A stretch of DNA of 64,000 bases from Henricia sp. BOLD:AAB3569 (Eukaryota; Echinodermata; Asteroidea; Spinulosida; Echinasteridae), in contig JBBELK010000670.1 in assembly GCA_037783545.1 (NCBI GenBank), positions 1-64,000 on the forward strand, in the 5' to 3' direction. Below the pieces are notes generated by a model that ran no database searches, had not been told where the DNA came from, and was given only the letters and a program-made list of their open reading frames with translations. Positions 35,917-48,514 of the stretch are shown here, piece after piece. Within the stretch, counting starts at the first letter, position 1. Each line of letters begins with the position of its first letter. A program made the position numbers and the translations under genes.

Positions 35917-38900
35917 GTGAGTCAACGGCCGTACAAATGTACACCAGCGCGGTGCAGGGTGTCCCAACAGCCACGGTTAGGGGAATAACCACGTTGCCGA
36001 GCTCCGTTTTCCCTAAACTCTGAAATTTCTCCGTCATTTCCCAGCGAAAATCTGTCAATTTTGCATGACACGTGCGGAATATATACAGTTTGGAGCATGC
36101 AAATTTTGAAGTTGGTTGGAAAATTCCTTGATTTCCAAATTTGCCGGCATTTGGGACACACTTTGACCTAATTCCCGTCACAATCTGGGGTGAGTCAACG
36201 GCCGTACAAATGTACACCAGCGCGGTGCAGGGTGTCCCAAGAGCCACGGTTATGGGAATAACCACGTAGCCGAGCTCCGTTTTCCCTAAACTCTGAAATT
36301 TCTCCGTCATTTCCCAGCGAAAATCTGTCAATTTTGCATGACAAGTGCGGAATATATACAGTTTGGAGCATGCAAAATTTGAAGTTGGTTGGAAAATTCC
36401 TTGATCTCCAAATTTGCCGGCATTTGGGACACACTTTGACCTAAATCCCGTCACAATCTGGGGTGAGTCAACGGCCGTACAAATGTACACCAGCGCGGCG
36501 CAGGGTGTCCCAACAGCCACGGTTAGGGGAATAACCACGTAGCCGAGCTCCGTTTTCCCTAAACTCTGAAATTTCTCCGTCATTTCCCAGCGAAAATCTG
36601 TCAATTTTGCATGACAAGTGCGGAATGTATACAGTTTGGAGCATGCAAAATTTGAAGTTGGTTGGAAAATTCCTTGATTTCCAAGTTTGCCGGCATTTGG
36701 GACACACTTTGACCTAATTCCTGTCACAATCTGGGCTGATTCAACGGCCGTACAAATGTACCCCAGCGCGGCGCAGGGTTTCCCAACAGCCACGGTTAGG
36801 GGAATAACCACGTAGCCGAGCTCCGTTTTCCCTAAACTCTGAAATTTCTCCGTCATTTCCCAGCGAAAATCTGTCAATTTTGCATGACAAGTGCGGAATG
36901 TATACAGTTTGGAGCATGCAAAATTTGAAGTTGGTTGGAAAATTCCTTGATTTCCAAATTTGCCGGCATTTGGGACACACTTTGACCTAATTCCTGTCAC
37001 AATCTGGGGTGAGTCAACGGCCGTACAAATGTACCCCAGCGCGGCGCAGGGTTTCCCAACAGCCACGGTTAGGGGAATAACCACGTAGCCGAGCTCCGTT
37101 TTCCCTAAACTCTGAAATTTCTCCGTCATTTCCCAGCTAAAATCTGTCAATTTTGCATGACAAGTGCGGAATATATACAGTTTTGAGCATGCACAATTTG
37201 AAGTTGGTTGGAAAATTCCTTGATTTCCAAATTTGCCGGCATTTGGGACACACTTTGACCTAATTCCCGTCACAATCTGGGTTGAGTCAACGGCCGTATA
37301 AATGTACACCAGCGCGGCGCATGCGCAGGGTGTCCCAACAGCCACGGTTAGGGTAATAACCACGCAGCCGAGCTCCGTTTTCCCTAAACTCTGAAATTTC
37401 TCCGTCATTTCCCAGCGAAAATCTGTCAATTTTGCATGACACGTGCGGAATATATACAGTTTGGAGCATGCAAATTTTTAAGTTGGTTGGAAAATTCCTT
37501 GATTTCCAAATTTGCCGGCATTTGGGACACACTTTGACCTAATTCCCGTCACAATCTGGGGTGAGTCAACGGCCGTACAAATGTACACCAGCGCGGTGCA
37601 GGGTGTCCCAACAGCCACGGTTAGGGGAATAACCACGTTGCCGAGCTCCGTTTTCCCTAAACTCTGAAATTTCTCCGTCATTTCCCAGCGAAAATCTGTC
37701 AATTTTGCATGACACGTGCGGAATATATACAGTTTGGAGCATGCAAATTTTGAAGTTGGTTGGAAAATTCCTTGATTTCCAAATTTGCCGGCATTTGGGA
37801 CACACTTTGACCTAATTCCCGTCACAATCTGGGGTGAGTCAACGGCCGTACAAATGTACACCAGCGCGGTGCAGGGTGTCCCAAGAGCCACGGTTATGGG
37901 AATAACCACGTAGCCGAGCTCCGTTTTCCCTAAACTCTGAAATTTCTCCGTCATTTCCCAGCGAAAATCTGTCAATTTTGCATGACAAGTGCGGAATATA
38001 TACAGTTTGGAGCATGCAAAATTTGAAGTTGGTTGGAAAATTCCTTGATCTCCAAATTTGCCGGCATTTGGGACACACTTTGACCTAAATCCCGTCACAA
38101 TCTGGGGTGAGTCAACGGCCGTACAAATGTACACCAGCGCGGCGCAGGGTGTCCCAACAGCCACGGTTAGGGGAATAACCACGTAGCCGAGCTCCGTTTT
38201 CCCTAAACTCTGAAATTTCTCCGTCATTTCCCAGCGAAAATCTGTCAATTTTGCATGACAAGTGCGGAATGTATACAGTTTGGAGCATGCAAAATTTGAA
38301 GTTGGTTGGAAAATTCCTTGATTTCCAAGTTTGCCGGCATTTGGGACACACTTTGACCTAATTCCTGTCACAATCTGGGGTGATTCAACGGCCGTACAAA
38401 TGTACCCCAGCGCGGCGCAGGGTTTCCCAACAGCCACGGTTAGGGGAATAACCACGTAGCCGAGCTCCGTTTTCCCTAAACTCTGAAATTTCTCCGTCAT
38501 TTCCCAGCGAAAATCTGTCAATTTTGCATGACAAGTGCGGAATGTATACAGTTTGGAGCATGCAAAATTTGAAGTTGGTTGGAAAATTCCTTGATTTCCA
38601 AATTTGCCGGCATTTGGGACACACTTTGACCTAATTCCTGTCACAATCTGGGGTGAGTCAACGGCCGTACAAATGTACCCCAGCGCGGCGCAGGGTTTCC
38701 CAACAGCCACGGTTAGGGGAATAACCACGTAGCCGAGCTCCGTTTTCCCTAAACTCTGAAATTTCTCCGTCATTTCCCAGCTAAAATCTGTCAATTTTGC
38801 ATGACAAGTGCGGAATATATACAGTTTTGAGCATGCACAATTTGAAGTTGGTTGGAAAATTCCTTGATTTCCAAATTTGCCGGCATTTGGGACACACTTT

Positions 38901-39204
38901 GACCTAATTCCCGTCACAATCTGGGTTGAGTCAACGGCCGTATAAATGTACACCAGCGCGGCGCATGCGCAGGGTGTCCCAACAGCCACGGTTAGGGTAA
39001 TAACCACGCAGCCGAGCTCCGTTTTCCCTAAACTCTGAAATTTCTCCGTCATTTCCCAGCGAAAATCTGTCAATTTTGCATGACACGTGCGGAATATATA
39101 CAGTTTGGAGCATGCAAAATTTGAAGTTGGTTGGAAAATTCCTTGATTTCCAAATTTGCCGGCATTTGGGACACACTTTGACCTAATTCCCGTCACAATC
39201 TGGG
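35917..39204. repeat. 6-mer HOR, 1644 bp, two tandem copies
   Basis: Copies are 35917-37560 and 37561-39204. Members in order: GGTGC with CACGTTGCC; CCAAGAGCC with GTTATGGG and GATCTCC; GTATAC with CCAAGTTTG; a GTACCCC unit; GTACCCC with CTAAAATC and TTTTGAGC; and a 279-bp GTATAAATG unit. I see only a few differences, mainly in the last member (TTTTTAAG in the first copy, GCAAAATTTG in the second). Confidence 0.92.
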
Positions 39205-40575
39205 GTGAGTCAACGGCCGTACAAATGTACACCAGCGCGGTGCAGGGTGTCCCAACAGCCACGGTTAGGAGAATAACCACGCAGCCGAGCTCCGTTTTCC
39301 CTAAACTCTGAAATTTCTCCGTCATTTCCCAGCGAAAATCTGTCAATTTTGCATGACACGTGCGGAATATATACAGTTTGGAGCATGCAAATTTTGAAGT
39401 TGGTTGGAAAATTCCTTGATTTCCAAATTTGCCGGCATTTGGGACACACTTTGACCTAAATCCCGTCACAATCTGGGGTGAGTCAACGGCCGTACAAATG
39501 TACACCAGCGCGGCGCAGGGTGTCCCAACAGCCACGGTTAGGGGAATAACCACGTAGCCGAGCTCCGTTTTCCCTAAACTCTGAAATTTCTCCGTCATTT
39601 CCCAGCGAAAATCTGTCAATTTTGCATGACAAGTGCGGAATGTATACAGTTTGGAGCATGCAAAATTTGAAGTTGGTTGGAAAATTCCTTGATTTCCAAG
39701 TTTGCCGGCATTTGGGACACACTTTGACCTAATTCCTGTCACAATCTGGGGTGATTCAACGGCCGTACAAATGTACCCCAGCGCGGCGCAGGGTTTCCCA
39801 ACAGCCACGGTTAGGGGAATAACCACGTAGCCGAGCTCCGTTTTCCCTAAACTCTGAAATTTCTCCGTCATTTCCCAGCGAAAATCTGTCAATTTTGCAT
39901 GACAAGTGCGGAATGTATACAGTTTGGAGCATGCAAAATTTGAAGTTGGTTGGAAAATTCCTTGATTTCCAAATTTGCCGGCATTTGGGACACACTTTGA
40001 CCTAATTCCTGTCACAATCTGGGGTGAGTCAACGGCCGTACAAATGTACCCCAGCGCGGCGCAGGGTTTCCCAACAGCCACGGTTAGGGGAATAACCACG
40101 TAGCCGAGCTCCGTTTTCCCTAAACTCTGAAATTTCTCCGTCATTTCCCAGCTAAAATCTGTCAATTTTGCATGACAAGTGCGGAATATATACAGTTTTG
40201 AGCATGCACAATTTGAAGTTGGTTGGAAAATTCCTTGATTTCCAAATTTGCCGGCATTTGGGACACACTTTGACCTAATTCCCGTCACAATCTGGGTTGA
40301 GTCAACGGCCGTATAAATGTACACCAGCGCGGCGCATGCGCAGGGTGTCCCAACAGCCACGGTTAGGGTAATAACCACGCAGCCGAGCTCCGTTTTCCCT
40401 AAACTCTGAAATTTCTCCGTCATTTCCCAGCGAAAATCTGTCAATTTTGCATGACACGTGCGGAATATATACAGTTTGGAGCATGCAAAATTTGAAGTTG
40501 GTTGGAAAATTCCTTGATTTCCAAATTTGCCGGCATTTGGGACACACTTTGACCTAATTCCCGTCACAATCTGGG
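39205..40575. repeat. 5-mer derivative of the 1644-bp HOR (1371 bp)
   Basis: The last four monomers match those of the preceding 6-mer. The first, at 39205, joins features of two members: the front resembles the GGTGC/CACGTG unit and the tail (CTAAATCCCG) resembles the GTTATGGG unit that normally follows. This is the expected product of unequal crossing-over that removed one monomer length. Confidence 0.8.
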
Positions 40576-41940
40576 GTGAGTCAACGGCCGTACAAATGTA
40601 CACCAGCGCGGTGCAGGGTGTCCCAACAGCCACGGTTAGGAGAATAACCACGCAGCCGAGCTCCGTTTTCCCTAAACTCTGAAATTTCTCCGTCATTTCC
40701 CAGCGAAAATCTGTCAATTTTGCATGACACGTGCGGAATATATACAGTTTGGAGCATGCAAATTTTGAAGTTGGTTGGAAAATTCCTTGATTTCCAAATT
40801 TGCCGGCATTTGGGACACACTTTGACCTAATTCCCGTCACAATCTGGGGTGAGTCAACGGCCGTACAAATGTACACCAGCGCGGCGCAGGGTGTCCCAAC
40901 AGCCACGGTTAGGAGAATAACCACGCAGCCGAGCTCCGTTTTCCCTAAACTCTGAAATTTCTCCGTCATTTCCCAGCGAAAATCTGTCAATTTTGCATGA
41001 CAAGTGCGGAATGTATACAGTTTGGAGCATGCAAAATTTGAAGTTGGTTGGAAAATTCCTTGATTTCCAAATTTGCCGGCATTTGGGACACACTTTGACC
41101 TAATTCCCGTCACAATCTGGGGTGAGTCAACGGCCGTACAAATGTACACCAGCGCGGCGCAGGGTGTCCCAACAGCCACGGTTAGGGTAATAACCACGCA
41201 GCCGAGCTCCGTTTTCCCTAAACTCTGAAATTTCTCCGTCATTTCCCAGCGAAAATCTGTCAATTTTGCATGACACGTGCGGAATATATACAGTTTGGAG
41301 CATGCAAAATTTGAAGTTGGTTGGAAAATTCCTTGATTTCCAAATTTGCCGGCATTTGGGACACACTTTGACCTAATTCCCGTCACAATCTGGGGTGAGT
41401 CAACGGCCGTACAAATGTACACCAGCGCGGTGCAGGGTGTCCCAACAGCCACGGTTAGGAGAATAACCACGCAGCCGAGCTCCGTTTTCCCTAAACTCTG
41501 AAATTTCTCCGTCATTTCCCAGCGAAAATCTGTCAATTTTGCATGACACGTGCGGAATATATACAGTTTGGAGCATGCAAATTTTGAAGTTGGTTGGAAA
41601 ATTCCTTGATTTCCAAATTTGCCGGCATTTGGGACACACTTTGACCTAATTCCCGTCACAATCTGGGGTGAGTCAACGGCCGTACAAATGTACACCAGCG
41701 CGGCGCAGGGTGTCCCAACAGCCACGGTTAGGAGAATAACCACGCAGCCGAGCTCCGTTTTCCCTAAACTCTGAAATTTCTCCGTCATTTCCCAGCGAAA
41801 ATCTGTCAATTTTGCATGACAAGTGCGGAATGTATACAGTTTGGAGCATGCAAAATTTGAAGTTGGTTGGAAAATTCCTTGATTTCCAAATTTGCCGGCA
41901 TTTGGGACACACTTTGACCTAATTCCTGTCACAATCTGGG
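40297..41940. repeat. 3-mer repeat, two copies (825 and 819 bp)
   Basis: Monomers at 40297, 40576 and 40849 (GTTAGGGTAAT/CACGTGC; GGTGC/GTTAGGAGA/ATGCAAAT; GTTAGGAGA/GTATAC) recur at 41122, 41395 and 41668. The first member of the second copy lacks both the 6-bp insertion and the GTATAAATG allele. Confidence 0.82.
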
Positions 41941-44130
41941 GTGAGTCAACGGCCGTACAAATGTACCCCAGCGCGGCGCAGGGTTTCCCAACAGCCACGG
42001 TTAGGGGAATAACCACGTAGCCGAGCTCCTTTTTCCCTAAACTCTGAAATTTCTCCGTCATTTCCCAGCTAAAATCTGTCAATTTTGCATGACAAGTGCG
42101 GAATATATACAGTTTTGAGCATGCACAATTTGAAGTTGGTTGGAAAATTCCTTGATTTCCAAATTTGCCGGCATTTGGGACACACTTTGACCTAATTCCC
42201 GTCACAATCTGGGTTGAGTCAACGGCCGTATAAATGTACACCAGCGCGGCGCATGCGCAGGGTGTCCCAACAGCCACGGTTAGGGTAATAACCACGCAGC
42301 CGAGCTCCGTTTTCCCTAAACTCTGAAATTTCTCCGTCATTTCCCAGCGAAAATCTGTCAATTTTGCATGACACGTGCGGAATATATACAGTTTGGAGCA
42401 TGCAAATTTTTAAGTTGGTTGGAAAATTCCTTGATTTCCAAATTTGCCGGCATTTGGGACACACTTTGACCTAATTCCCGTCACAATCTGGGGTGAGTCA
42501 ACGGCCGTACAAATGTACACCAGCGCGGTGCAGGGTGTCCCAACAGCCACGGTTAGGGGAATAACAACGTAGCCGAGTTCCGTTTTCCCTAAACTCTGAA
42601 ATTTCTCCGTCATTTCCCAGCGAAAATCTGTCAATTTTGCATGACACGTGCGGAATATATACAGTTTGGAGCATGCAAATTTTGAAGTTGGTTGGAAAAT
42701 TCCTTGATTTCCAAATTTGCCGGCATTTGGGACACACTTTGACCTAATTCCCGTCACAATCTGGGGTGAGTCAACGGCCGTACAAATGTACACCAGTTCG
42801 GCGCAGGGTGTCCCAACAGCCACGGTTAGGGAAATAACCATGCAGCCGAGCTCCGTTTTCCCTAAACTCTGAAAATTCTCCGTCATTTCCCAGCGAAAAT
42901 CTGTCAATTTTGCATGACAAGTGCGGAATATATACAGTTTGGAGCATGCAAAATTTGAAGTTGGTTGGAAAATTCCTTGATTTCCAAATTTGCCGGCATT
43001 TGGGACACACTTTGACCTAATTCCCGTCACAATTTGGGGTGAGTCAACGGCCGTACAAATGTACACCAGCGCGGCGCAGGGTGTCCCAACAGCCACGGTT
43101 AGGGTAATAACCACGCAGCCGAGCTCCGTTTTCCCTAAACTCTGAAATTTCTCCGTCATTTCCCAGCGAAAATCTGTCAATTTTGCATGACACGTGCGGA
43201 ATATATACAGTTTGGAGCATGCAAATTTGTAAGTTGGTTGGAAAATTCCTTGATTTCCAAATTTGCCGGCATTTGGGACACACTTTGACCTAATTCCCGT
43301 CACAATCTGGGGTGAGTCAACGGCCGTACAAATGTACACCAGCGCGGTGCAGGGTGTCCCAACAGCCACGGTTAGGGGAATAACCACGTAGCCGAGCTCC
43401 GTTTTCCCTAAACTCTGAAATTTCTCCGTCATTTCCCAGCGAAAATCTGTCAATTTTGCATGACACGTGCGGAATATATACAGTTTGGAGCATGCAAATT
43501 TTGAAGTTGGTTGGAAAATTCCTTGGTTTCCAAATTTGCCGGCATTTGGGACACACTTTGACCTAATTCCCGTCACAATCTGGGGTGAGTCAACGGCCGT
43601 ACAAATGTACACCAGCGCGGTGCAGGGTGTCCCAAGAGCCACGGTTAGGGGAATAACCACGTAGCCGAGCTCCGTTTTCCCTAAACTCTGAAATTTCTCC
43701 GTCATTTCCCAGCGAAAATCTGTCAATTTTGCATGACAAGTGCGGAATATATACAGTTTGGAGCATGCAAAATTTGAAGTTGGTTGGAAAATTCCTTGAT
43801 CTCCAAATTTGCCGGTATTTGGGACACACTTTGACCTAAATCCCGTCACAATCTGGGGTGAGTCAACGGCCGTACAAATGTACACCAGCGCGGTGCAGGG
43901 TGTCCCAAGAGCCACGGTTAGGGGAATAACCACGTAGCCGAGCTCCGTTTTCCCTAAACTCTGAAATTTCTCCGTCATTTCCCAGCGAAAATCTGTCAAT
44001 TTTGCATGACAAGTGCGGAATGTATACAGTTTGGAGCATGCAAAATTTGAAGTTGGTTGGAAAATTCCTTGATTTCCAAATTTGCCGGCATTTGGGACAC
44101 ACTTTGACCTAATTCCTGTCACAATCTGGG

Positions 44131-47100
44131 GTGAGTCAACGGCCGTACAAATGTACACCAGCGCGGCGCAGGGTGTCCCAACAGCCACGGTTAGGGGAAT
44201 AACCACGCAGCCGAGCTACGTTTTCCCTAAACTCTTAAATTTCTCCGTCATTTCCCAGCGAAAATCTGTCAATTTTGCATGACAAGTGCGGAATATATAC
44301 AGTTTGGAGCATGCAAAATTTGAAGTTGGTTGGAAAATTCCTTGATTTCCAAATTTGCCGGCATTTGGGACACACTTTGACCTAATTCCCGTCACAATCT
44401 AGGGTGAGTCAACGGCCGTACAAATGTACACCAGCGCGGCGCAGGGTGTCCCAACAGCCACGGTTATGGGAATAACCACGCAGCCGAGCTCCGTTTTCCC
44501 TAAACTCTGAAATTTCTCCGTCATTTCCCAGCGAAAATCTGTCAATTTTGCATGACAAGTGCGGAATATATACAGTTTGGAGCATGCAAAATTTGAAGTT
44601 GGTTGGAAAATTCCTTGATTTTTCAAATTTGCCGGCATTTGGGACACACTTTGACCTAATTCCCGTCACAATCTGGGGTGAGTCAACGGCCGTACAAATG
44701 TACACCAGCGCGGAGCAGGGTGTCCCAACAGCCACGGTTAGGGGAATAACCACGCAGCCGAGCTCCGTTTTCCCTAAACTCTGAAATTTCTCCGTCATTT
44801 CCCAGCGAAAATCTGTCAATTTTGCATGACAAGTGCGGAATATATACAGTTTGGAGCATGCAAAATTTGAAGTTGGTTTGAAAATTCCTTGATTTCCAAA
44901 TTTGCCGGCATTTCGGACACACTTTGACCTAATTCCCGTCACAATCTGGGGTGAGTCAACGGCCGTACAAATGTACACCAGCGCGGCGCAGGGTGTCCCA
45001 ACAGCCACGGTTAGGGAAATAACCACGCAGCCGAGCTCCGTTTTCCCTAAACTCTGAAATTTCTCCGTCATTTCCCAGCGAAAATCTGTCAATTTTGCAT
45101 GACAAGTGCGGAATATATACAGTTTGGAGCATGCAAAATTTGAAGTTGGTTGGAAAATTCCTTGATTTCCAAATTTGCCGGCATTTGGGACACACTTTGA
45201 CCTAATTCCCGTCACAATCTGGGGTGAGTCAACGGCCGTACAAATGTACACCAGCGCGGCGCATGCGCAGGGTGTCCCAACAGCCACGGTTAGGGGAATA
45301 ACCACGCAGCCGAGCTCCGTTTTCCCTAAACTCTGAAATTTCTCCGTCATTTCCCAGCGAAAATCTGTCAATTTTGCATGACAAGTGCGGAATATATACA
45401 GTTTGGAGCATGCAAAATTTGAAGTTGGTTGGAAAATTCCTTGATTTCCAAATTTGCCGGCATTTGGGACACACTTTGACCTAATTCCCGTCACAATCTG
45501 GGGTGAGTCAACGGCCGTACAAATGTACACCAGCGCGGCGCAGGGTGTCCCAACAGCCACGGTTATGGGAATAACCACGCAGCCGAGCTCCGTTTTCCCT
45601 AAACTCTGAAATTTCTCCGTCATTTCCCAGCGAAAATCTGTCAATTTTGCATGACAAGTGCGGAATATATACAGTTTGGAGCATGCAAAATTTGAAGTTG
45701 GTTGGAAAATTCCTTGATTTTTCAAATTTGCCGGCATTTGGGACACACTTTGACCTAATTCCCGTCACAATCTGGGGTGAGTCAACGGCCGTACAAATGT
45801 ACACCAGCGCGGAGCAGGGTGTCCCAACAGCCACGGTTAGGGGAATAACCACGCAGCCGAGCTCCGATTTCCCTAAACTCTGAAATTTCTCCGTCATTTC
45901 CCAGCGAAAATCTGTCAATTTTGCATGACAAGTGCGGAATATATACAGTTTGGAGCATGCAAAATTTGAAGTTGGTTGGAAAATTCCTTGATTTCCAAAT
46001 TTACCGGCATTTGGGACACACTTTGACCTAATTCCCGTCACAATCTGGGGTGAGTCAACGGCCGTACAAATGTACACCAGCGCGGCGCAGGGTGTCCCAA
46101 CAGCCACGGTTAGGGGAATAACCACGCAGCCGAGCTCCGTTTTCCCTAAACTCTTAAATTTCTCCGTCATTTCCCAGCGAAAATCTGTCAATTTTGCATG
46201 ACAAGTGCGGAATATATACAGTTTGGAGCATGCAAAATTTGAAGTTGGTTGGAAAATTCCTTGATTTCCAAATTTGCCGGCATTTGGGACACACTTTGAC
46301 CTAATTCCCGTCACAATCTGGGGTGAGTCAACGGCCGTACAAATGTACACCAGCGCGGCGCAGGGTGTCCCAACAGCCACGGTTATGGGAATAACCACGC
46401 AGCCGAGCTCCGTTTTCCCTAAACTCTGAAATTTCTCCGTCATTTCCCAGCGAAAATCTGTCAATTTTGCATGACAAGTGCGGAATATATACAGTTTGGA
46501 GCATGCAAAATTTGAAGTTGGTTGGAAAATTCCTTGATTTTTCAAATTTGCCGGCATTTGGGACACACTTTGACCTAATTCCCGTCACAATCTGGGGTGA
46601 GTCAACGGCCGTACAAATGTACACCAGCGCGGAGCAGGGTGTCCCAACAGCCACGGTTAGGGGAATAACCACGCAGCCGAGCTCCGTTTTCCCTAAACTC
46701 TGAAATTTCTCCGTCATTTCCCAGCGAAAATCTGTCAATTTTGCATGACAAGTGCGGAATATATACAGTTTGGAGCATGCAAAATTTGAAGTTGGTTGGA
46801 AAATTCCTTGATTTCCAAATTTGCCGGCATTTGGGACACACTTTGACCTAATTCCCGTCACAATCTGGGGTGAGTCAACGGCCGTACAAATGTACACCAG
46901 CGCGGCGCAGGGTGTCCCAACAGCCACGGTTATGGGAATAACCACGCAGCCGAGCTCCGTTTTCCCTAAACTCTGAAATTTCTCCGTCATTTCCCAGCGA
47001 AAATCTGTCAATTTTGCATGACAAGTGCGGAATATATACAGTTTGGAGCATGCAAAATTTGAAGTTGGTTGGAAAATTCCTTGATTTTTCAAATTTGCCG

Positions 47101-48514
47101 GCATTTGGGACACACTTTGACCTAATTCCCGTCACAATCTGGGGTGAGTCAACGGCCGTACAAATGTACACCAGCGCGGAGCAGGGTGTCCCAACAGCCA
47201 CGGTTAGGGGAATAACCACGCAGCCGAGCTCCGTTTTCCCTAAACTCTGAAATTTCTCCGTCATTTCCCAGCGAAAATCTGTCAATTTTGCATGACAAGT
47301 GCGGAATATATACAGTTTGGAGCATGCAAAATTTGAAGTTGGTTTGAAAATTCCTTGATTTCCAAATTTGCCGGCATTTCGGACACACTTTGACCTAATT
47401 CCCGTCACAATCTGGGGTGAGTCAACGGCCGTACAAATGTACACCAGCGCGGCGCAGGGTGTCCCAACAGCCACGGTTAGGGAAATAACCACGCAGCCGA
47501 GCTCCGTTTTCCCTAAACTCTGAAATTTCTCCGTCATTTCCCAGCGAAAATCTGTCAATTTTGCATGACAAGTGCGGAATATATACAGTTTGGAGCATGC
47601 AAAATTTGAAGTTGGTTGGAAAATTCCTTGATTTCCAAATTTGCCGGCATTTGGGACACACTTTGACCTAATTCCCGTCACAATCTGGGGTGAGTCAACG
47701 GCCGTACAAATGTACACCAGCGCGGCGAATGCGCAGGGTGTCCCAACAGCCACGGTTAGGGGAATAACCACGCAGCCGAGCTCCGTTTTCCCTAAACTCT
47801 GAAATTTCTCCGTCATTTCCCAGCGAAAATCTGTCAATTTTGCATGACAAGTGCGGAATATATACAGTTTGGAGCATGCAAAATTTGAAGTTGGTTGGAA
47901 AATTCCTTGATTTCCAAATTTACCGGCATTTGGGACACACTTTGACCTAATTCCCGTCACAATCTGGGGTGAGTCAACGGCCGTACAAATGTACACCAGC
48001 GCGGCGCAGGGTGTCCCATCAGCCACGGTTAGGGGAATAACCACGCAGCCGAGCTCCGTTTTCCCTAAACTCTGAAATTTCTCCGTCATTTCGCAGCGAA
48101 AATCTGTCAATTTTGCATGACAAGTGCGGAATATATACAGTTTGGAGCATGCAAAATTTGAAGTTGGTTGGAAAATTCCTTGATTTCCAAATTTGCCGGC
48201 ATTTGGGACACACTTTGACCTAATTCCCGTCACAATCTGGGGTGAGTCAACGGCCGTACAAATGTACACCAGCGCGGCGCAGGGTGTCCCAACAGCCACG
48301 GTTAGGGAAATAACCACGCAGCCGAGCTCCGTTTTCCCTAAACTCTGAAATTTCTCCGTCATTTCCCAGCGAAAATCTGTCAATTTTGCATGACAAGTGC
48401 GGAATATATACAGTTTGGAGCATGCAAAATTTGAAGTTGGTTGGAAAATTCCTTGATTTCCAAATTTGCCGGCATTTGGGACACACTTTGACCTAATTCT
48501 TGTCACAATCTTGG
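44131..48514. repeat. Array domain IV (nested blocks sharing one starting dimer)
   Basis: This domain is marked by GTTATGGG together with GATTTTTCAAA (+1 bp), GCGGAGC, TTAGGGAAAT and CTCTTAAATTT. Domain III markers are absent. Confidence 0.78.
44404..47968. repeat. Nested HOR: 4-, 3-, 2-, then 4-monomer blocks
   Basis: Blocks 44404-45502 (1099 bp), 45503-46322, 46323-46869 and 46870-47968 (1099 bp) all begin with the same dimer: GTTATGGG/GATTTTTCAAA (274 bp), then GCGGAGC (273 bp). The first and last blocks are the same 4-mer and end with a +6 monomer. In the last block the +6 allele has mutated to GCGAATGCGC. The inner blocks are shortened versions. Confidence 0.85.

Larger units (their letters stand above)
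37478..42361 (-). other. Stop-free frame (1627 codons) of the satellite
   Basis: The same minus frame across domain III. It ends at the TTTTTAAG allele in the monomer at 37282, which reads CCA ACT TAA. The same allele ends the frame in the monomers at 34273, 35098, 35644 and 42214. It is not supported as a gene. Confidence 0.85.
34273..44130. repeat. Array domain III (CACGTG and ATGCAAAT variants)
   Basis: This is the region where GACAAGTGC becomes GACACGTGC in 17 monomers and GCAAAATTT becomes GCAAATTTT in most of those. Other marks are GTATAAATG, GTACCCC with GGTTTCCC, GTTAGGGTAAT, CAGCTAAAATC, AATTTGGGG and TTGATCTCC. Several HORs of two, three, five and six monomers lie within it. Confidence 0.82.
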
